From Plazaster borealis (taxonomy: Eukaryota; Echinodermata; Asteroidea; Forcipulatida; Labidiasteridae), in assembly GCA_021014325.1 (NCBI GenBank), contig CM037476.1, positions 13,366,827 through 13,430,826 on the forward strand: a DNA stretch of 64,000 nt, given 5' to 3'. The notes beneath the pieces were generated by a model, which worked only from the letters and a program-made list of their open reading frames with translations, ran no database searches and was not told the DNA's origin. Of this stretch, positions 34,134 through 46,323 are shown one piece after another. The position numbers were made by a program, and so were the translations under genes. Position 1 is the stretch's first letter. Each line of letters starts with the position of its first letter.

Positions 34134-36461
34134 CTAAACCAAGACAAAAACAGAGATGGGGTACATGATTATAAAGGTAGGATTGGTCTGTGCTTTGAGA
34201 CAAATGTGGATTTGGTTTTCGGAGGACGATCTAATAGCACAACGTTTAGAGGGTCTTGGTTAATTCGCAACGGTGGTCCAGCACCATCTCGTTAACTGTG
34301 AATGATTGTTATGTGATTTTGGCAAGCATGAGTTTGGCTTGGGGAAGATCGATATTTATTTTCTGTTGTATCAATAAGAGGGCCCAGGTCTCAACCTTGG
34401 AGTTTGAGTAATTTTGTATGTAGGTTTTTGAGCAGTAATTAAATTGCTTTTGTGGCTAGGAAGTAAAAGCCACCCCTAAAACTGTGGTTCGTTTCTTAAC
34501 TTGTTTGTTGCGCCCCGTCTACGCTACAATATCATGGCTGTGCTTACCGCCGTACTCTGTGCTTGCGACCACCATTCTTCGCTTACAGGGCAAGCGCTGC
34601 AGGGCTCAAATTTGGGGTAAAATTCCACAAGATTGAGGGCTTGTAACTCAAAATTTTTACCGCACCAGAATTTAATTTACAAGACTAGAATCTAAATGAG
34701 AAAGAACTTTCTAAAAAGACTAACATGTAAACTGTTTTCATTTGGACAATAACTAAGAGGGAAGATTTATCTCATTTGTCTTATGGGTAAGTATACTTTG
34801 TTGCTCACTACAGAATTGAAAGTTTTTACCAGAATCAAACTCAAAGTCAACATTTGAACACCATTTCTTTAAATTATAGATACTACACAGTGAGGTAGGC
34901 CTATTGTAACTGCTGATGAATGAGTCTAAGCTTGGACGATTGGTGGCGCCCTTCATCTTTACGTTAGATAGACATTTTGTTGGTCTCACGTTGTCTCCGT
35001 CGTAAATTACAGAAGTTCTTAGCCAGTTTATATGAGCGTCCTTTCAATCCCATGACCCGAGGACAGAGTTTTTACGTGAATATAGTGCAAGATAAAACAG
35101 TGACACACAGTGAAACAACAGTGAGTAGTGAATAAGAGAATCACTTCTAGTGAACTAGTGTATTATTGATCACTTGAACTTGTGAATCTGTGAAGTTACA
35201 AGCTAGAATAAACCAAGGGAGCAGCTTTAATGAACAAAGTGAATTGACAGAGTGAACATTGCTGAAGTTATTATTGAGCATTCTGAGATGTAGGACATTT
35301 TGTATTTAACATAGAAACTGCAACCGCCACACCTATTATTATTGTTCAATTGTACAACACAAGACAGTCAAACTTATTCAATTCTGAGTTTAGTGGCCCG
35401 ATGCCAAAATCACTGGCCTCGGCCTGCGGTCCGGTGTAAAATTCGAGCCCTGTGCCGATTTCTTTGCTAGCTGTGTAAGCGAAGAATGCCTAGTAACGTG
35501 GAGTACGCACGCGCACAAGCAAACACTCCCTGCTAACCTGTGAAATACGCTTCCCCGAGCGCCAATTTTTTGCTTACGGTCAGCAGAGCCATGAAATTTG
35601 AATGGATTTTATATTGGATAACTGATCATATGTTCAATATTTTGGTTTCACCATGACACTGATGTGTGATAAACATCATATAATCAGTGCTTTTCAAGTC
35701 CTGTGGAGAATCAAACAAAAACAGGCTACTAGGTTGTGATATGAACCCATGAACCCCGGATTCTTATACCGCTAGATTTTGTTTTGGTTTTACCCATAAA
35801 CTGATGTGTTTCCAAATCCTGCAGGAAAACAAATTCCACAGGATACTTGGGTGGGATTCAAATCCACAACCTGCACATTCTAGTGCAGGGCCCAATTTCA
35901 TAGAGCTGCTTAAGCACTAAAAGTAGCTAAGCGCAACAAAAATTTGCTTACCAGAATGCGGTAACCGACCAAAACACCATGTCACATGTACCATTTGTGA
36001 CAGGCATCCTGCTCATTTCTGCTAAGCAGAGAATTGTTAAGCGATATTATCTGCCAAAGCAGCCCTAAGACATTGGGCCCAGATGTCTTTGAGACCACCG
36101 AGGGTGCCCGGTCACAAGAGAGCAGTTTGAATCCTTTCATTAGCAGTGGTTACAGCAAACAATTAACACTTTCACACGCAGACCGGCTGCTACCGGTTTA
36201 AATCCCTTCCAAAAAATAGTTGTAAAACGAAAAAAAAAGATCGTACGACCACACAGTTTTCAGAATGGGAAAGAGGACTCTTGAGGGTGCTATATTGTGA
36301 CCTGTTTTTTTTTTTTTTGGGGGGGGTCGCCATTTGCCAAAAAAAGAGTTAACTAATGTGTCCATGTGATCAATTTATCACTAAAATTATTGGTGCATGA
36401 AAGGGTTAATAGATGTAACAATTGCATCAGGGCTAAACGAATAAATTGGCTTGATATTTAC

Positions 36462-36566
36462 ATCTCTTGTGCCGATGCATGGTGGGACTTGACGAGCCAC
36501 TTCTCTTGCGTTTGGAACTTGGAGCCTTGGATCTGGAGCGGGAAAGCCTGTCTGTTGTTACCTTGG
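36462..36566 (-). CDS. CEP95: CEP95-like exon, right-arm copy
   Basis: Counterpart of 15,273-15,377 (basic, Ser-rich). Confidence 0.55.
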
Positions 36567-37167
36567 CTGTAAAGAGTAAAGATACAGAGGGGACTGTCAA
36601 ATATTGCTTATGAAATTTGCAATGATTTGGGTGGGGTTGAACAAAGAAAAATTAACTAGAGCGGGATTTGATCCAACGACCTCTGGTTTAACGTACTGGC
36701 GCTCTACCAACTGAGCTATCTAGCCATATGTTGGCAGTCTCCCTATTTTGTCAACATCTTTGTTCAGGGGTGCCAGTCAGAAGCCATTCAACCGTAAACT
36801 GCCGTGTAGCCAGGGATCACACCCAAGTTTACAATACAACCTGGGAAGCGGCAGCCAGGGGATCACCTTAACCTTTTTATTTTCATATATCAAGTAATAA
36901 ACCACAAGGGAAACTGAAATTAGCAATGGCAAGATCCACATTGATATTAAAAATTCAATTCAATTCAGATACACATTTATTTCTATACTTTTAAGAGAAA
37001 AAATGAATACTTTTTAAAAAGGATGAGGGCGGGAACAATCAACTATTTGTTTTTTTTACTTGGCCTAATGTGATGTAGTTTAGGGTATGCTTCTTCTTGG
37101 AAACAAACTAAAACATTAATTAGGGGATACTCTACTCTATTCAATTGTTGGTTACATTTGAACTTAC

Positions 37168-37237
37168 TACTGTATTTATTGGCTGGCTGGTACTTGCTTG
37201 TCTTGGGACCGCTGAAAACCTTCTTGTATTCAGCATC
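37168..37237 (-). CDS. CEP95: CEP95-like exon, right-arm copy
   Basis: Counterpart of 14,590-14,659 (DAEYKKVFSGPK...). Confidence 0.65.
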
Positions 37238-39545
37238 CTGCAAAGAGATTCAAAAGTTTCATGATTGCACACAAATCTCAAAATCCGAAAAAATAAAAAA
37301 ATAGACATAATTGCATTTGTGCACAAATGCAGAGCTGTTTCGTGTATATTTTTTTTCAAATTAATCAAGTGAATATGAAAGTGTTGTAGTGTGTATATAA
37401 TCAACTTAATAATACAATATTTAATGCCTTGTGAGATCGAATTCATTGTCTACATATATATCTTGTAAAACTGTACCTTTAAGATAATATAACCTGAGAA
37501 ATGATGACGTCATGATGACGTCAAATATTTTTCGAATCAGTAATGACATATCAAGCCTGTTTAAAAAAGAATTTGGATTAAAGCATTTTCCGTTAGCAAT
37601 TTCTGACTTAAAGGGGCAAAAAATGAAAAAATCATAACAAATCGTGTGATGACGTCATCATGACATCATTACAAGTTTAACAGGAACTTGCCATTATCTA
37701 ACGACCAAGTTTCAACATGATCGCTCTAATACTTCGGGAGATATACAACTTCAAAAAGTGCACCTTTAATGCCGCGTCATGTGACCCCCGATGACGTCAT
37801 TGATCTGAAACTTCACACATATGATGGCTGCCTGACGATCACCATGTGTGTAAATTTTGAAGTGATTGCACAAAACTTCACCACACACATCTTCAAAAAG
37901 TCCATTTTGAAGAGTTTTCAACCTGTCGCTAGAGGGCACTGTTGCATTTTGTGACGTCATCACTATTTTTTTTTAACTGCCCAGACACTAACATCGTTAA
38001 AAGCAAGTTCATAACTTTTGCCACTTTTGAATTACGAGGGCACTTCCTGTTTCGACCGGAAGTAGAGGTCATGTGAGGTCACGCACACAAAACAAAATGA
38101 AGACCTGATTTATCCCTACCCAATCCCGCAAACAGAAACCTACGGTCTCTTGTGGCTGATTTGATATAGATTTTCAAATATTTAAAATTAATTAACTTTA
38201 AGATGATGTCACGTGGCAGGTGATGAAGTCATCATGACGTCATTGTTTTAGGACCTTTCGCCTACCAATACCTTTCATCACTGAAAGTTTCATTGCAATT
38301 GCTCTTTAGGAACTATGTAAAAAAACGCCTTGACTGAAACATACAAATAAAAATAAAAAAATAGAAAATAAAAAAAAATTAACGAAAACAAGAGCTGTTT
38401 CGCTGCGCTGCGCTACGAAACAGCTAAAAAAATGTAATCGACACATGAGTGAACTGACCCCTTGCACCAACATCACTAGAGGCTACTGTCCGCCACTCTC
38501 ACCATTTTGGGAGTCAAATTGCACGTCAAAATAATGGTAAGAGTGTAAACGCCGTGTCGCCTAGAATTCGCATCATCACTAGAGGCTACTGTCCGCCACT
38601 CTCACCATTTTGGGAGTCAAATGGCACTTCAAAATTATGGTAAGAGTGTAAACGCCACGTCGCCTAGAATTTGCATCACACGGGGGACATCGACTCCCAA
38701 AAAGGCGCAACCAAGATTATTGTGATGATGGCGTCAGGTGAATTGGGTCGATACAAAATGTTCATAAAAAACACACACAAATATAAAGTTGTATTTAGAA
38801 TGGCGACAGCACATGATACATTTGACATGCACGATTGAAATGCACAAACGTATCTAGCTATAACTAACCAAAGTGTACACACAAACCCCAATAATGCATA
38901 GAAACAACGTCTTTGCACAGAGCCTCTCCAGGACTAAAATTTAGGGAAGGGGGGGGTAGTGGGAGGGAAATCCACAAGAACGCAGGCTTGTAGCTCAAAG
39001 TTTTAACTGGACTACAATTTGTTTACAACACCAGAATCAAAATGAGAAAAAAATCTTTCCATGGAGAAGTTTGATCTCATTTGTCTTATTGGTTTCAAGT
39101 GTACCTCCATACTAAACGGAATTAAAAGATATTTACCGGACTCAAAGTCAACATCTGAACCTTTTTTTTTTAATTAAAGAAATTACAGTTGGGGTATTAT
39201 TATTCAATTGAAAAACAAGACCGCTGGACTTATCCAATCACAAGTTTACTGGCCCGACATTAAAATCACTGGCCTCTGGCCTCGGGCCTGTGGTCCAGTG
39301 TGCAATTTGAGCCATGCTCTCTTGTGCGTGATAAAGACATTATTGCAAAAATTCAATTCAATTAAATTTTATAATATATTGTCCATAAAAAGGAAATTTG
39401 CATTGTAGAGCATGATCATAACAAGTGAGCATGCTCATAACAAGTGAGCAAGTTGACTGGTCGCCGCAGAACAGCGCCCTCTATCGAAAAAAGGTACAAT
39501 TTTTTGAGACTGTCCAGTGAGGACATTCTGCATCTTGCTACTTAC

Positions 39546-39638
39546 TTGTTCATCAAAGACTGTCTTATTTCTACCCATCTGCTTCTTCAGTCCACTCTGG
39601 GCTTCTTGGAGATTACTTTCATAGACGTAACGACGAAC
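39546..39638 (-). CDS. CEP95: CEP95-like exon, right-arm copy
   Basis: Counterpart of 12,186-12,278 (VRRYVYESNLQE...). Confidence 0.65.
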
Positions 39639-40713
39639 CTGAGAATGAAAAGCGTCGACAATTGAAAATAAGGCTTTGACTTGGCCTCAAACTCAACCTG
39701 AACAACCAGCCAATCTGACCAAAATCACAATATTTCTTGTAGGTGTTAACATTTTATATTATAATATTTAGATACAAATGTATTGATTTAATTGATTTAT
39801 TGAAATAGTTAATATTCAGAGTAGGCATCAGAATGTTTTAAGGCTAACACACAAAATCAGAGCACTGCTAAAATAATTGAAGCGACGTGCAATGCTCTTT
39901 TGAAAATATGTGTTTGAGACTACACTGATAACTTGTCTTAATTTGTATTAACCCCTTGCACGCAGCGACTGCGCTTTGCTTTACCATTTTGGGAGTCAAC
40001 AGGTATGCGTGTAAACGCTGCCTCACCTAAAATTCACAATACACTGTACACCACACAGGGATACAGACTCCCGAAATCATTATATTGTGATGAAGACGTC
40101 CGGTGAATTAGGTAAATAAACATGATAAAATAGTCACACAGACGTCGCTGGGGATTGCACACCAGGTGGTAGTAATTTGAAGATCCTGTGTTTTTTATAC
40201 AGTGCCCTCTCTTGTTTTTCACTTACCAGTCACAAAGAACTCTAGAAAATTGCTACTCTAGAGCTGACCATGTGCAAATAAACATAGTGTGAATTCCTCA
40301 AAACAGAAGTCCTATCCGAGTCATAATAATAATATAATAATTTTGAGAGGCTAATCATCCTTACTAGCAGCTGAGAAGCTGAATTGTGAAGGACACGGCT
40401 AAAACGTTATCAAGCCGCAGGCATGCAAGGGGGCCTACAACAGCAAGCCACATCAACCCATATACGACCACGGAGCAAAGCCTGAGATCGAAAGTGTTTA
40501 TTTTTTCTGGAGGGAGGAAAACCGGAGGGCCTGGAGAAAAACTCTGGTGGCATAGGCGAGAACCAACGCACAACTCAACTCACATATGGCCCTAGCCGGG
40601 AATCAAACCAGGGTCACATTGGTGAGAGCCGAGCACTTTACACACTAGCCACTCATTGCCACCCCAAAACAGTCACAACGAGTTATAAACAACAGGAATG
40701 AGAAGTTCTGTAC

Positions 40714-41115
40714 CTCTTTCTGTCTGGATTGTTTTCTGTTCTCCTTGTTGAGTTTCTTCCTGATTCTTCCCATCGGCCTGGTAGCGTCCGCCTCAAGAGC
40801 CTCTTCAAATCTCACCCTGTGACTGCGAGTACTCGGCACGGGGAGAAGCACACTCTTGGGTCTCTGGGGAGGTGGGTGTCGCCGTTGCGTCGCTGTTTTT
40901 AAGCGCTGACTGCGCAGTCTCAGATCGTACGGTTTGCTGCTCGGTTCCTGTCTTGGTTGGTCCATGGTGTTTCTCTGGGAAGGTATCCAAGGTCGTTGTG
41001 GATGATGGGGGCTGTTGGATAGCTGGTACCCAGCCGCTGGTTATCTACAGCACTGTCACTGCACTGAGATAAGATGTCAATATCCGAGTCTTGTTCGCTG
41101 TCACTGCTGTCATGC
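40714..41115 (-). pseudogene. CEP95: CEP95-like exon with frame break, right-arm copy
   Basis: Counterpart of 10,709-11,110. It shows the same two overlapping frames; a Leu-to-Pro change distinguishes the copies in the EADATR region. Confidence 0.6.
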
Positions 41116-41500
41116 CTGTCAACGAGGGAGAATCAATAAAATGACAAAAAACAAATCATTTTTAACTCGCACCCTTTTTTGAGGGAACATTTTCCTTCCT
41201 CTAGTATCACTTGTGGATTTTAAGGAGTGGATATTTTAGGACAAAAGGTGCCTAGTATCACTTGTGGATTTTAAGGAGTGGATATTGTTGTTAGCTCAAG
41301 GAGCGCAATATCACTCGTAAGGTTTTGAGAAGGTGGTATTGTTGTTAGCTCAAGGAGCGCAATATTACTTTGTGGTTTTAAATTAGTGGATATTGTAGGA
41401 CGAATGGTGCCTAGTATCATTTAAGTATATCCCTCTGCAGGCGGTTTGTCAGCAAATTATTAATGGTTTACAAGACTGGAAAATATTAGAGAACTAGTAA

Positions 41501-42000
41501 NNNNNNNNNNNNNNNNNNNNNNNNNNNNNNNNNNNNNNNNNNNNNNNNNNNNNNNNNNNNNNNNNNNNNNNNNNNNNNNNNNNNNNNNNNNNNNNNNNNN
41601 NNNNNNNNNNNNNNNNNNNNNNNNNNNNNNNNNNNNNNNNNNNNNNNNNNNNNNNNNNNNNNNNNNNNNNNNNNNNNNNNNNNNNNNNNNNNNNNNNNNN
41701 NNNNNNNNNNNNNNNNNNNNNNNNNNNNNNNNNNNNNNNNNNNNNNNNNNNNNNNNNNNNNNNNNNNNNNNNNNNNNNNNNNNNNNNNNNNNNNNNNNNN
41801 NNNNNNNNNNNNNNNNNNNNNNNNNNNNNNNNNNNNNNNNNNNNNNNNNNNNNNNNNNNNNNNNNNNNNNNNNNNNNNNNNNNNNNNNNNNNNNNNNNNN
41901 NNNNNNNNNNNNNNNNNNNNNNNNNNNNNNNNNNNNNNNNNNNNNNNNNNNNNNNNNNNNNNNNNNNNNNNNNNNNNNNNNNNNNNNNNNNNNNNNNNNN
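41501..42000. other. Assembly gap, 500 N
   Basis: Exactly 500 N, again with edges on multiples of 500. On its left side the sequence stops inside dispersed repeat R. Confidence 1.
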
Positions 42001-42268
42001 TGGACCACAAGATTTTAAAATTATCTGCTGCATGTACAATTGTACACTCCCTCCTCTGTTTTCTTGACCAATTTTCTGGAGAAGTGTGCATATATTTAAA
42101 AGTGTATATTATTATTCCTATTTGGACCACAAGTGTGTACAAAGTGCATCTACACTTTGAGGCAGAGCACATGTGTCGTTCTGCAGAAACACTTGAAACA
42201 CTGTTTTTTTACACTGCATCTGCACTTTTAACACAGGTGCTGTGTATTCAATTCAATTCAATTCAATA

Positions 42269-42440
42269 GACCTTATGCACATGATGTCATAACAGTAGGG
42301 CGCCCTCGCCTAGAGGTCAAAATGGGGTTGTTCATTGGCCAATTCTGTGCGCCGCGCGTACAAATCTGTGCGTATCGATTGTTTCGTCATCGTTTTACCT
42401 CTAAGATGGCCGCTGGATGACGTCAATGCATAAGGTCTAT
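42269..42440 (+). mobile_element. MITE, CCTTGCAT-like family, diverged
   Basis: Inverted ends AGACCTTATGCACATGATG and GTCAATGCATAAGGTCT enclose CATTGGCCAATTCTGTGCG and AAGATGGCCGCTGGATGACG. Confidence 0.7.
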
Positions 42441-42749
42441 TCAAACTCACATTTATTTCCATACACCATGATCGTTCCTAAACAATACATAACGGGGAGC
42501 TGAGATGGTTACGTCATGCCATTTCTCTTATTTCATTCTCATTCCTTTTGTATTTTTGAATGTTGTGTCATTTGTTGTTAAGCGTTGTGATACCTTTTTG
42601 CGTAAGAACACTACATAAGTGCTTGGATTATAGTTAATACTATTAACAAAATAAATGGCCCAGTGACCAGGGATAATAATGTGTTTCATCATTTCTGAAG
42701 TTGTGCAATATAAGAGCCGTTATTATTTTCTGCAATCGATAGAGATGAG

Positions 42750-42830
42750 AGGACCTGGATACCTATGTGGAGTTCAAAGCCATGGAGGTTGACTACAAAA
42801 AGAGGAGAGCAGAAAAACTGAGGGAATTTG
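42750..42830 (+). CDS. Putative exon, coiled coil, before the CEP95 CH exon
   Basis: It encodes DLDTYVEFKAMEVDYKKRRA, then EKLREF, and ends at the consensus donor TTTG|GTGAGT in phase 1. That phase fits the next exon at 44,060. The acceptor is unclear (several AGs at 42,741-42,751). I do not recognise the peptide as CEP95 N-terminus. It may belong to that gene in this lineage or to another. Confidence 0.45.
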
Positions 42831-43047
42831 GTGAGTTGCCAATTCAGTTTTTAACAAGCGTGCGCGTAGAGCAGTCACTTTTGGTTAGCCAATCAGCATT
42901 GTCTTTCAGCAGTATTCATCACACATCTCTTCCAGGGGTTTGTGACGAAGATTATCGATACGGCACGCTGGACTCTGATTCTGAAGGCTGTTTAAAGTAC
43001 TACTGGTTGAATTCCTTGATGATGCGCGAAGGCTAGACAAATGGAAC

Positions 43048-43200
43048 AGACCCCTTGCATTGGCCACCATCACTGGGGTCAAACAATGGAAACTTGCCCG
43101 CATGTACGCGCCGCGCACAACTCTCAGCCAATGATAGATCTTCATTGTCCTCAGTGAGGGCGCTGTTTGGGGCTTGTGATGTCATATACAAGGGGGTTTA
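43048..43200 (+). mobile_element. MITE, CCTTGCAT family
   Basis: Ends AGACCCCTTGCATTGGCC and CATATACAAGGGGGTTTA enclose TGTTTGGGGCTTGTGATG and AACTCTCAGCCAATGATAGA. It is in the orientation opposite to the 18,175 copy. Confidence 0.75.
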
Positions 43201-43555
43201 TTGCATCCTGTATAGTTTGCTTAACAACTTCTGGTCCATAATGATAATGCACTAATTAATTGTTAAACAGTGAAGGCTTGGGTCTGGCCAGGGAATTCTG
43301 AAAGGTTGCTATTGTGCAGTGAAAAGATCTGAAATGCCAAACACCTAAGGAGCACCATTTGGCTTTGTACAAAAAGCGTTTGGGTTTACAGAACACACAG
43401 AGGAAACAAATACCAAGAACTTAACATTTATTGGCCAATCTCAATCACTTTTGGATTATATAAAAGGAAATTCAATAAGTAAGACATTTGTCATTACTTG
43501 TCATGCTCTAAAATGAAATCTTTAAGGTAATAATAGAGTTTTTAAAATTAACCTT
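43201..43555 (+). other. Intronic, no feature recognised
   Basis: AT-rich sequence between two MITEs. Confidence 0.4.
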
Positions 43556-43922
43556 TTAAAGGCACTGGACACGTTTGGTAATTATTAAAAATATATATTA
43601 GCATAAAAACTTACTTGGTAACGAGCAACGGAGAGCTGTTGATAGTATAAAACATTGTGAGAAACGTAGTTTTTGAGAAAGAGGTAATTTCTCACTAAAA
43701 TATTTGAATCTAAAAAAGACTTCAGGCCTGAAGCCTTTTTCAGGCATCTGAAAGCACACACATTTGTTCAACAAGGATGTTTTTTCTTTCATTGTTTTCG
43801 TGCAACTTGGATGACCAATTGATCCCAAATTTTCACAGGCTTGTTATTTCATGCATATTTTGGGATACACCAAGTGAGAATACTGGTCTTTGACAATTAC
43901 CAAACGTGTCTAGTGCCTTTAA
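43556..43922 (-). mobile_element. MITE M1 copy with a different central palindrome
   Basis: The inverted ends are AAAGGCACTGGACACGTTTGG and CCAAACGTGTCTAGTGCCTTT, closely matched. The centre is ACTTCAGGCCTGAAGCC instead of the ACTTCTTGCAAGAAGT seen in other copies. Confidence 0.85.
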
Positions 43923-44059
43923 CACAAACTTTCTGTTGTTTGAGAATGTGTGCTTCACGCTTGAGTGGTAAAACAATCTGGGCACCAGTGGTTATATTAT
44001 GTCAAAAGAATTTGGTACTGAGAGGGTTCAAAATTGTTCTTGATATTCTCTCTTATCAG

Positions 44060-44286
44060 GAATATCCTACATCCCAGTCACTAAAGAAGACGAGATCCAC
44101 AACGTCCAGTTGATCGTTGAGCACCTGGCACACAAGGTACTCCACTGTGATCTGTATCACACCAACGGCAGGCTATCGTTGAAGGGGATTGAGTTGCCAT
44201 GCAGTACCTACTGGAGATCCTACTGGGCGTCATGGACTACATCATGGGAGGGATTGACAGTGAAGGATCAGCAACCGACTTTGAAG
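44060..44286 (+). pseudogene. CEP95: CEP95-like CH-domain exon with frameshift and TGA
   Basis: The acceptor is TCTTATCAG and the donor GAAG|GTGTGC. The first part encodes ISYIPVTKEDEIHNVQLIVE, then HLAHKVLHCDLYHTNG. It matches the CEP95 N-terminal CH-type domain (P-S-ED--HNVQ-VID-LA---L---L-HI-G). From about 44,165 the homology continues in another frame: AIVEGD, a TGA codon, then VAMQYLLEILLGVMDYIMGG and IDSE, matching the LLEI-DGLL-YL segment. So one base is missing and one codon is a stop within 40 bp. The end phase still fits the exon at 44,787. Confidence 0.65.
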
Positions 44287-44786
44287 GTGTGCAGGGGCGA
44301 AATGGATCATCAGTTTGTCCTTGTTTTTAACTTTTAAAAAACCACATTGCTCCAGCTCCAGGGGTTATTTAAGCCCTCGTGAGTTCCCAGTTGTACATCT
44401 GGTTGAAGAGAAGCACACTATGGTTAAGTTTGTTCTCACTCAAAAACAATTGCACAATGGCTGACGTGGCTAGAATTTGAGCCCTCTTGCTGAAGACGAA
44501 GCCAACAACCCTTGATGCAGTAATTTTGTCAGGACAACTCTTTAAAAAACCCACAGTTGGTCTTTGCTTCAGTTACTAACTTTTGGTGTTACTTTAGCCT
44601 TAATAGCTCCTCCAATTGTACAACTATATGAAGAGAAGCACATTAAGGTGAAAAGTGTTTCAAAACCATTGTATAGTTGCCAGGATTCAAAAACCTACAT
44701 TCCGAAGACTTATGCCACTGGAAACTAGCAGTGTTTCTGTCACAAGACTGTGCTAAAATGTACGTCTGTATTGTAATTGATCATAG

Positions 44787-44919
44787 ATGGTGATCTCGTA
44801 GACCCGGACACAATGACTAGAGGAACGGTATCTGCCATCACGGACGTCTTGAGGGAAGAGTTTGGACTCAGAGGTGGGAAAGACAATTATTACAGACCAC
44901 CGTATAATGCATATGAAAG
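44787..44919 (+). CDS. CEP95: CEP95-like exon
   Basis: The acceptor is TGATCATAG and the donor AAAG|GTACGA. Phase 1 in and phase 2 out, consistent on both sides. It encodes DGDLVDPDTMTRGTVSAITD, then VLREEFGLRGGKDNYYRPPY and NAYE. Intact. Confidence 0.6.
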
Positions 44920-45657
44920 GTACGAGAAACATACTTAATTTTTACTATTTTTCAATTCAATTAAAAAAGGAAGTTATGAAGAAGGGAAAAATTTTCTTGA
45001 GCATCAACAAATCTTTTATTTCACATTATTTATTTTGTTTATTAATTTACAACAAAACTTCCATAAAAAGATAAAATGCAATAAAAATAGTGCCAGCAGA
45101 TATCTAAGCAAATGCAAAACATTGTTGGTAACCCCAACACACAAGGGCGGCTGCACAGCTCATCCAGAGAAATATGAAGCGTACAGTTCAAATAAATATT
45201 ATACACCTCACTTAGAGATACTTGTCATTTGATTGGTGAAACACGCGTCACATGTCATACTTTATTTTGCCATGTATACTGTTCCGACACTCCAAATTTT
45301 AATATAGGAGTCCTATATTGATAAATATAGGATGCTTGGGACGCTTTGCAGCTATGCTTCACACGTACTAATAGATTTTACTTTGTGTATTTATTGCGTT
45401 ACGTGTTATTAGTGCATGTAAGCTTGCACATCAACACGCACATGGCTATGAATGCAGAATGTGCTTTAGCCAACCGGTCTTAAACAGCTCCAGCTATGTC
45501 TTTTTATCAGCCGTTTAATAACTTATTTATGAAATAAATCAAAAATTGTTCAAAACTTTGTATTAGTTATTGTTGAAATAAGCTATGAATTGTATGAGAA
45601 ATATCTGTCATGGTCAATTGTCATGGATCTATGTGTGAGATATATAAAACAAATATA
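44920..45657 (+). other. CEP95-like intron
   Basis: AT-rich. A short palindrome, ATATAGGAGTCCTATAT, lies near 45,303. Nothing else is recognised. Confidence 0.4.
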
Positions 45658-45790
45658 GGATGCATTTCATTCATACAATGTAGCAGAATATAATCACATA
45701 ATCTGGACTGTTCCATTTCACTTTGCTTCGCCTCATGAAATGGAACAGTCCAGATTTCATCTCATGATTATATTCTACTCATATGCATCC
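45658..45790. repeat. Foldback hairpin element, 133 bp
   Basis: A 21-bp perfect stem (AATCTGGACTGTTCCATTTCA at 45,700-45,720 against its complement at about 45,736-45,756) flanks a loop of about 15 nt, CTTTGCTTCGCCTCA. The stem extends with AGAATATAATCA against TGATTATATTCT, and the outer ends are GGATGCAT and ATGCATCC. It may be a foldback transposon remnant or a structured intronic RNA. Confidence 0.8.
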
Positions 45791-46015
45791 AAAATTTGTG
45801 TATTAATTTGTAAAACATCTCCATCTGACCATTTTGAATGTATTATTTGATAAAATATGGTGAAAAAAGTTGCAGTCTGTCAAAGATTTACATTTTTGTT
45901 TTCTCTCTCTAAATTTTCTTTCCTGTTCTGAAGAAAGTGTACAAGTAATTTAACATAATGAAGTTTTTTGAAACACTGATGATGGTGGTTTGAATCTACA
46001 TTTCAAAATTGGCAG

Positions 46016-46302
46016 ACCTTACGATAGTCACACCATTAGCGACATATCAAAACACCTGAGCCAGCCTAACAGCCAATCAGAAGGTGACTTCACAGCTGAG
46101 CTCATCAAGCTTGGTACGAAAGATGCCTCGCCACGGTACATCCCTCAACGAGACATTTCTCAACGAGACATTTCTCAACGAGACATTTCTCATCGAGATA
46201 TCCCTCAACGAGACGTTTCTCAAAGAGACATCCATCAACGAGACATTTCTCAACGAGACATCCATCAACGAGACATCCCTCGACGAGACTTCCAAACCTC
46301 AG
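46016..46302 (+). CDS. CEP95: CEP95-like exon with pentapeptide repeats
   Basis: The acceptor TTGGCAG completes an Arg codon; the donor is CAG|GTGAGG (phase 1). It encodes PYDSHTISDISKHLSQPNSQ, then DFTAELIKLGTKDASPRY, followed by about ten tandem five-residue units of the form I-(S/P/H)-(Q/H/R)-R-D. The exon is open throughout. The repeat units are 15 nt and preserve the frame. It is placed here because its phases fit the exon at 44,787. Confidence 0.6.
46137..46290 (+). repeat. Coding minisatellite, 15-nt unit, about 10 copies
   Basis: The unit TCTCAACGAGACATT is repeated with variants (CATCAACGAGACATC, CCTCAACGAGACGTT). The period of 15 keeps the reading frame. Several adjacent units are identical, so expansion is recent. 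Confidence 0.9.
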
Positions 46303-46323
46303 GTGAGGAGAAGAGTCTAGTTG

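Larger units (their letters stand above)
26501..41500 (-). repeat. Right arm of the inverted duplication, exactly 15,000 bp
   Basis: The reverse complement of about 10,324-25,357, bounded on both sides by 500-N gaps. It carries the same repeats and exons in reverse order. Substitutions are scattered through exons and introns, so it is a distinct allele or copy rather than a literal repeat of the same reads. Confidence 0.95.
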
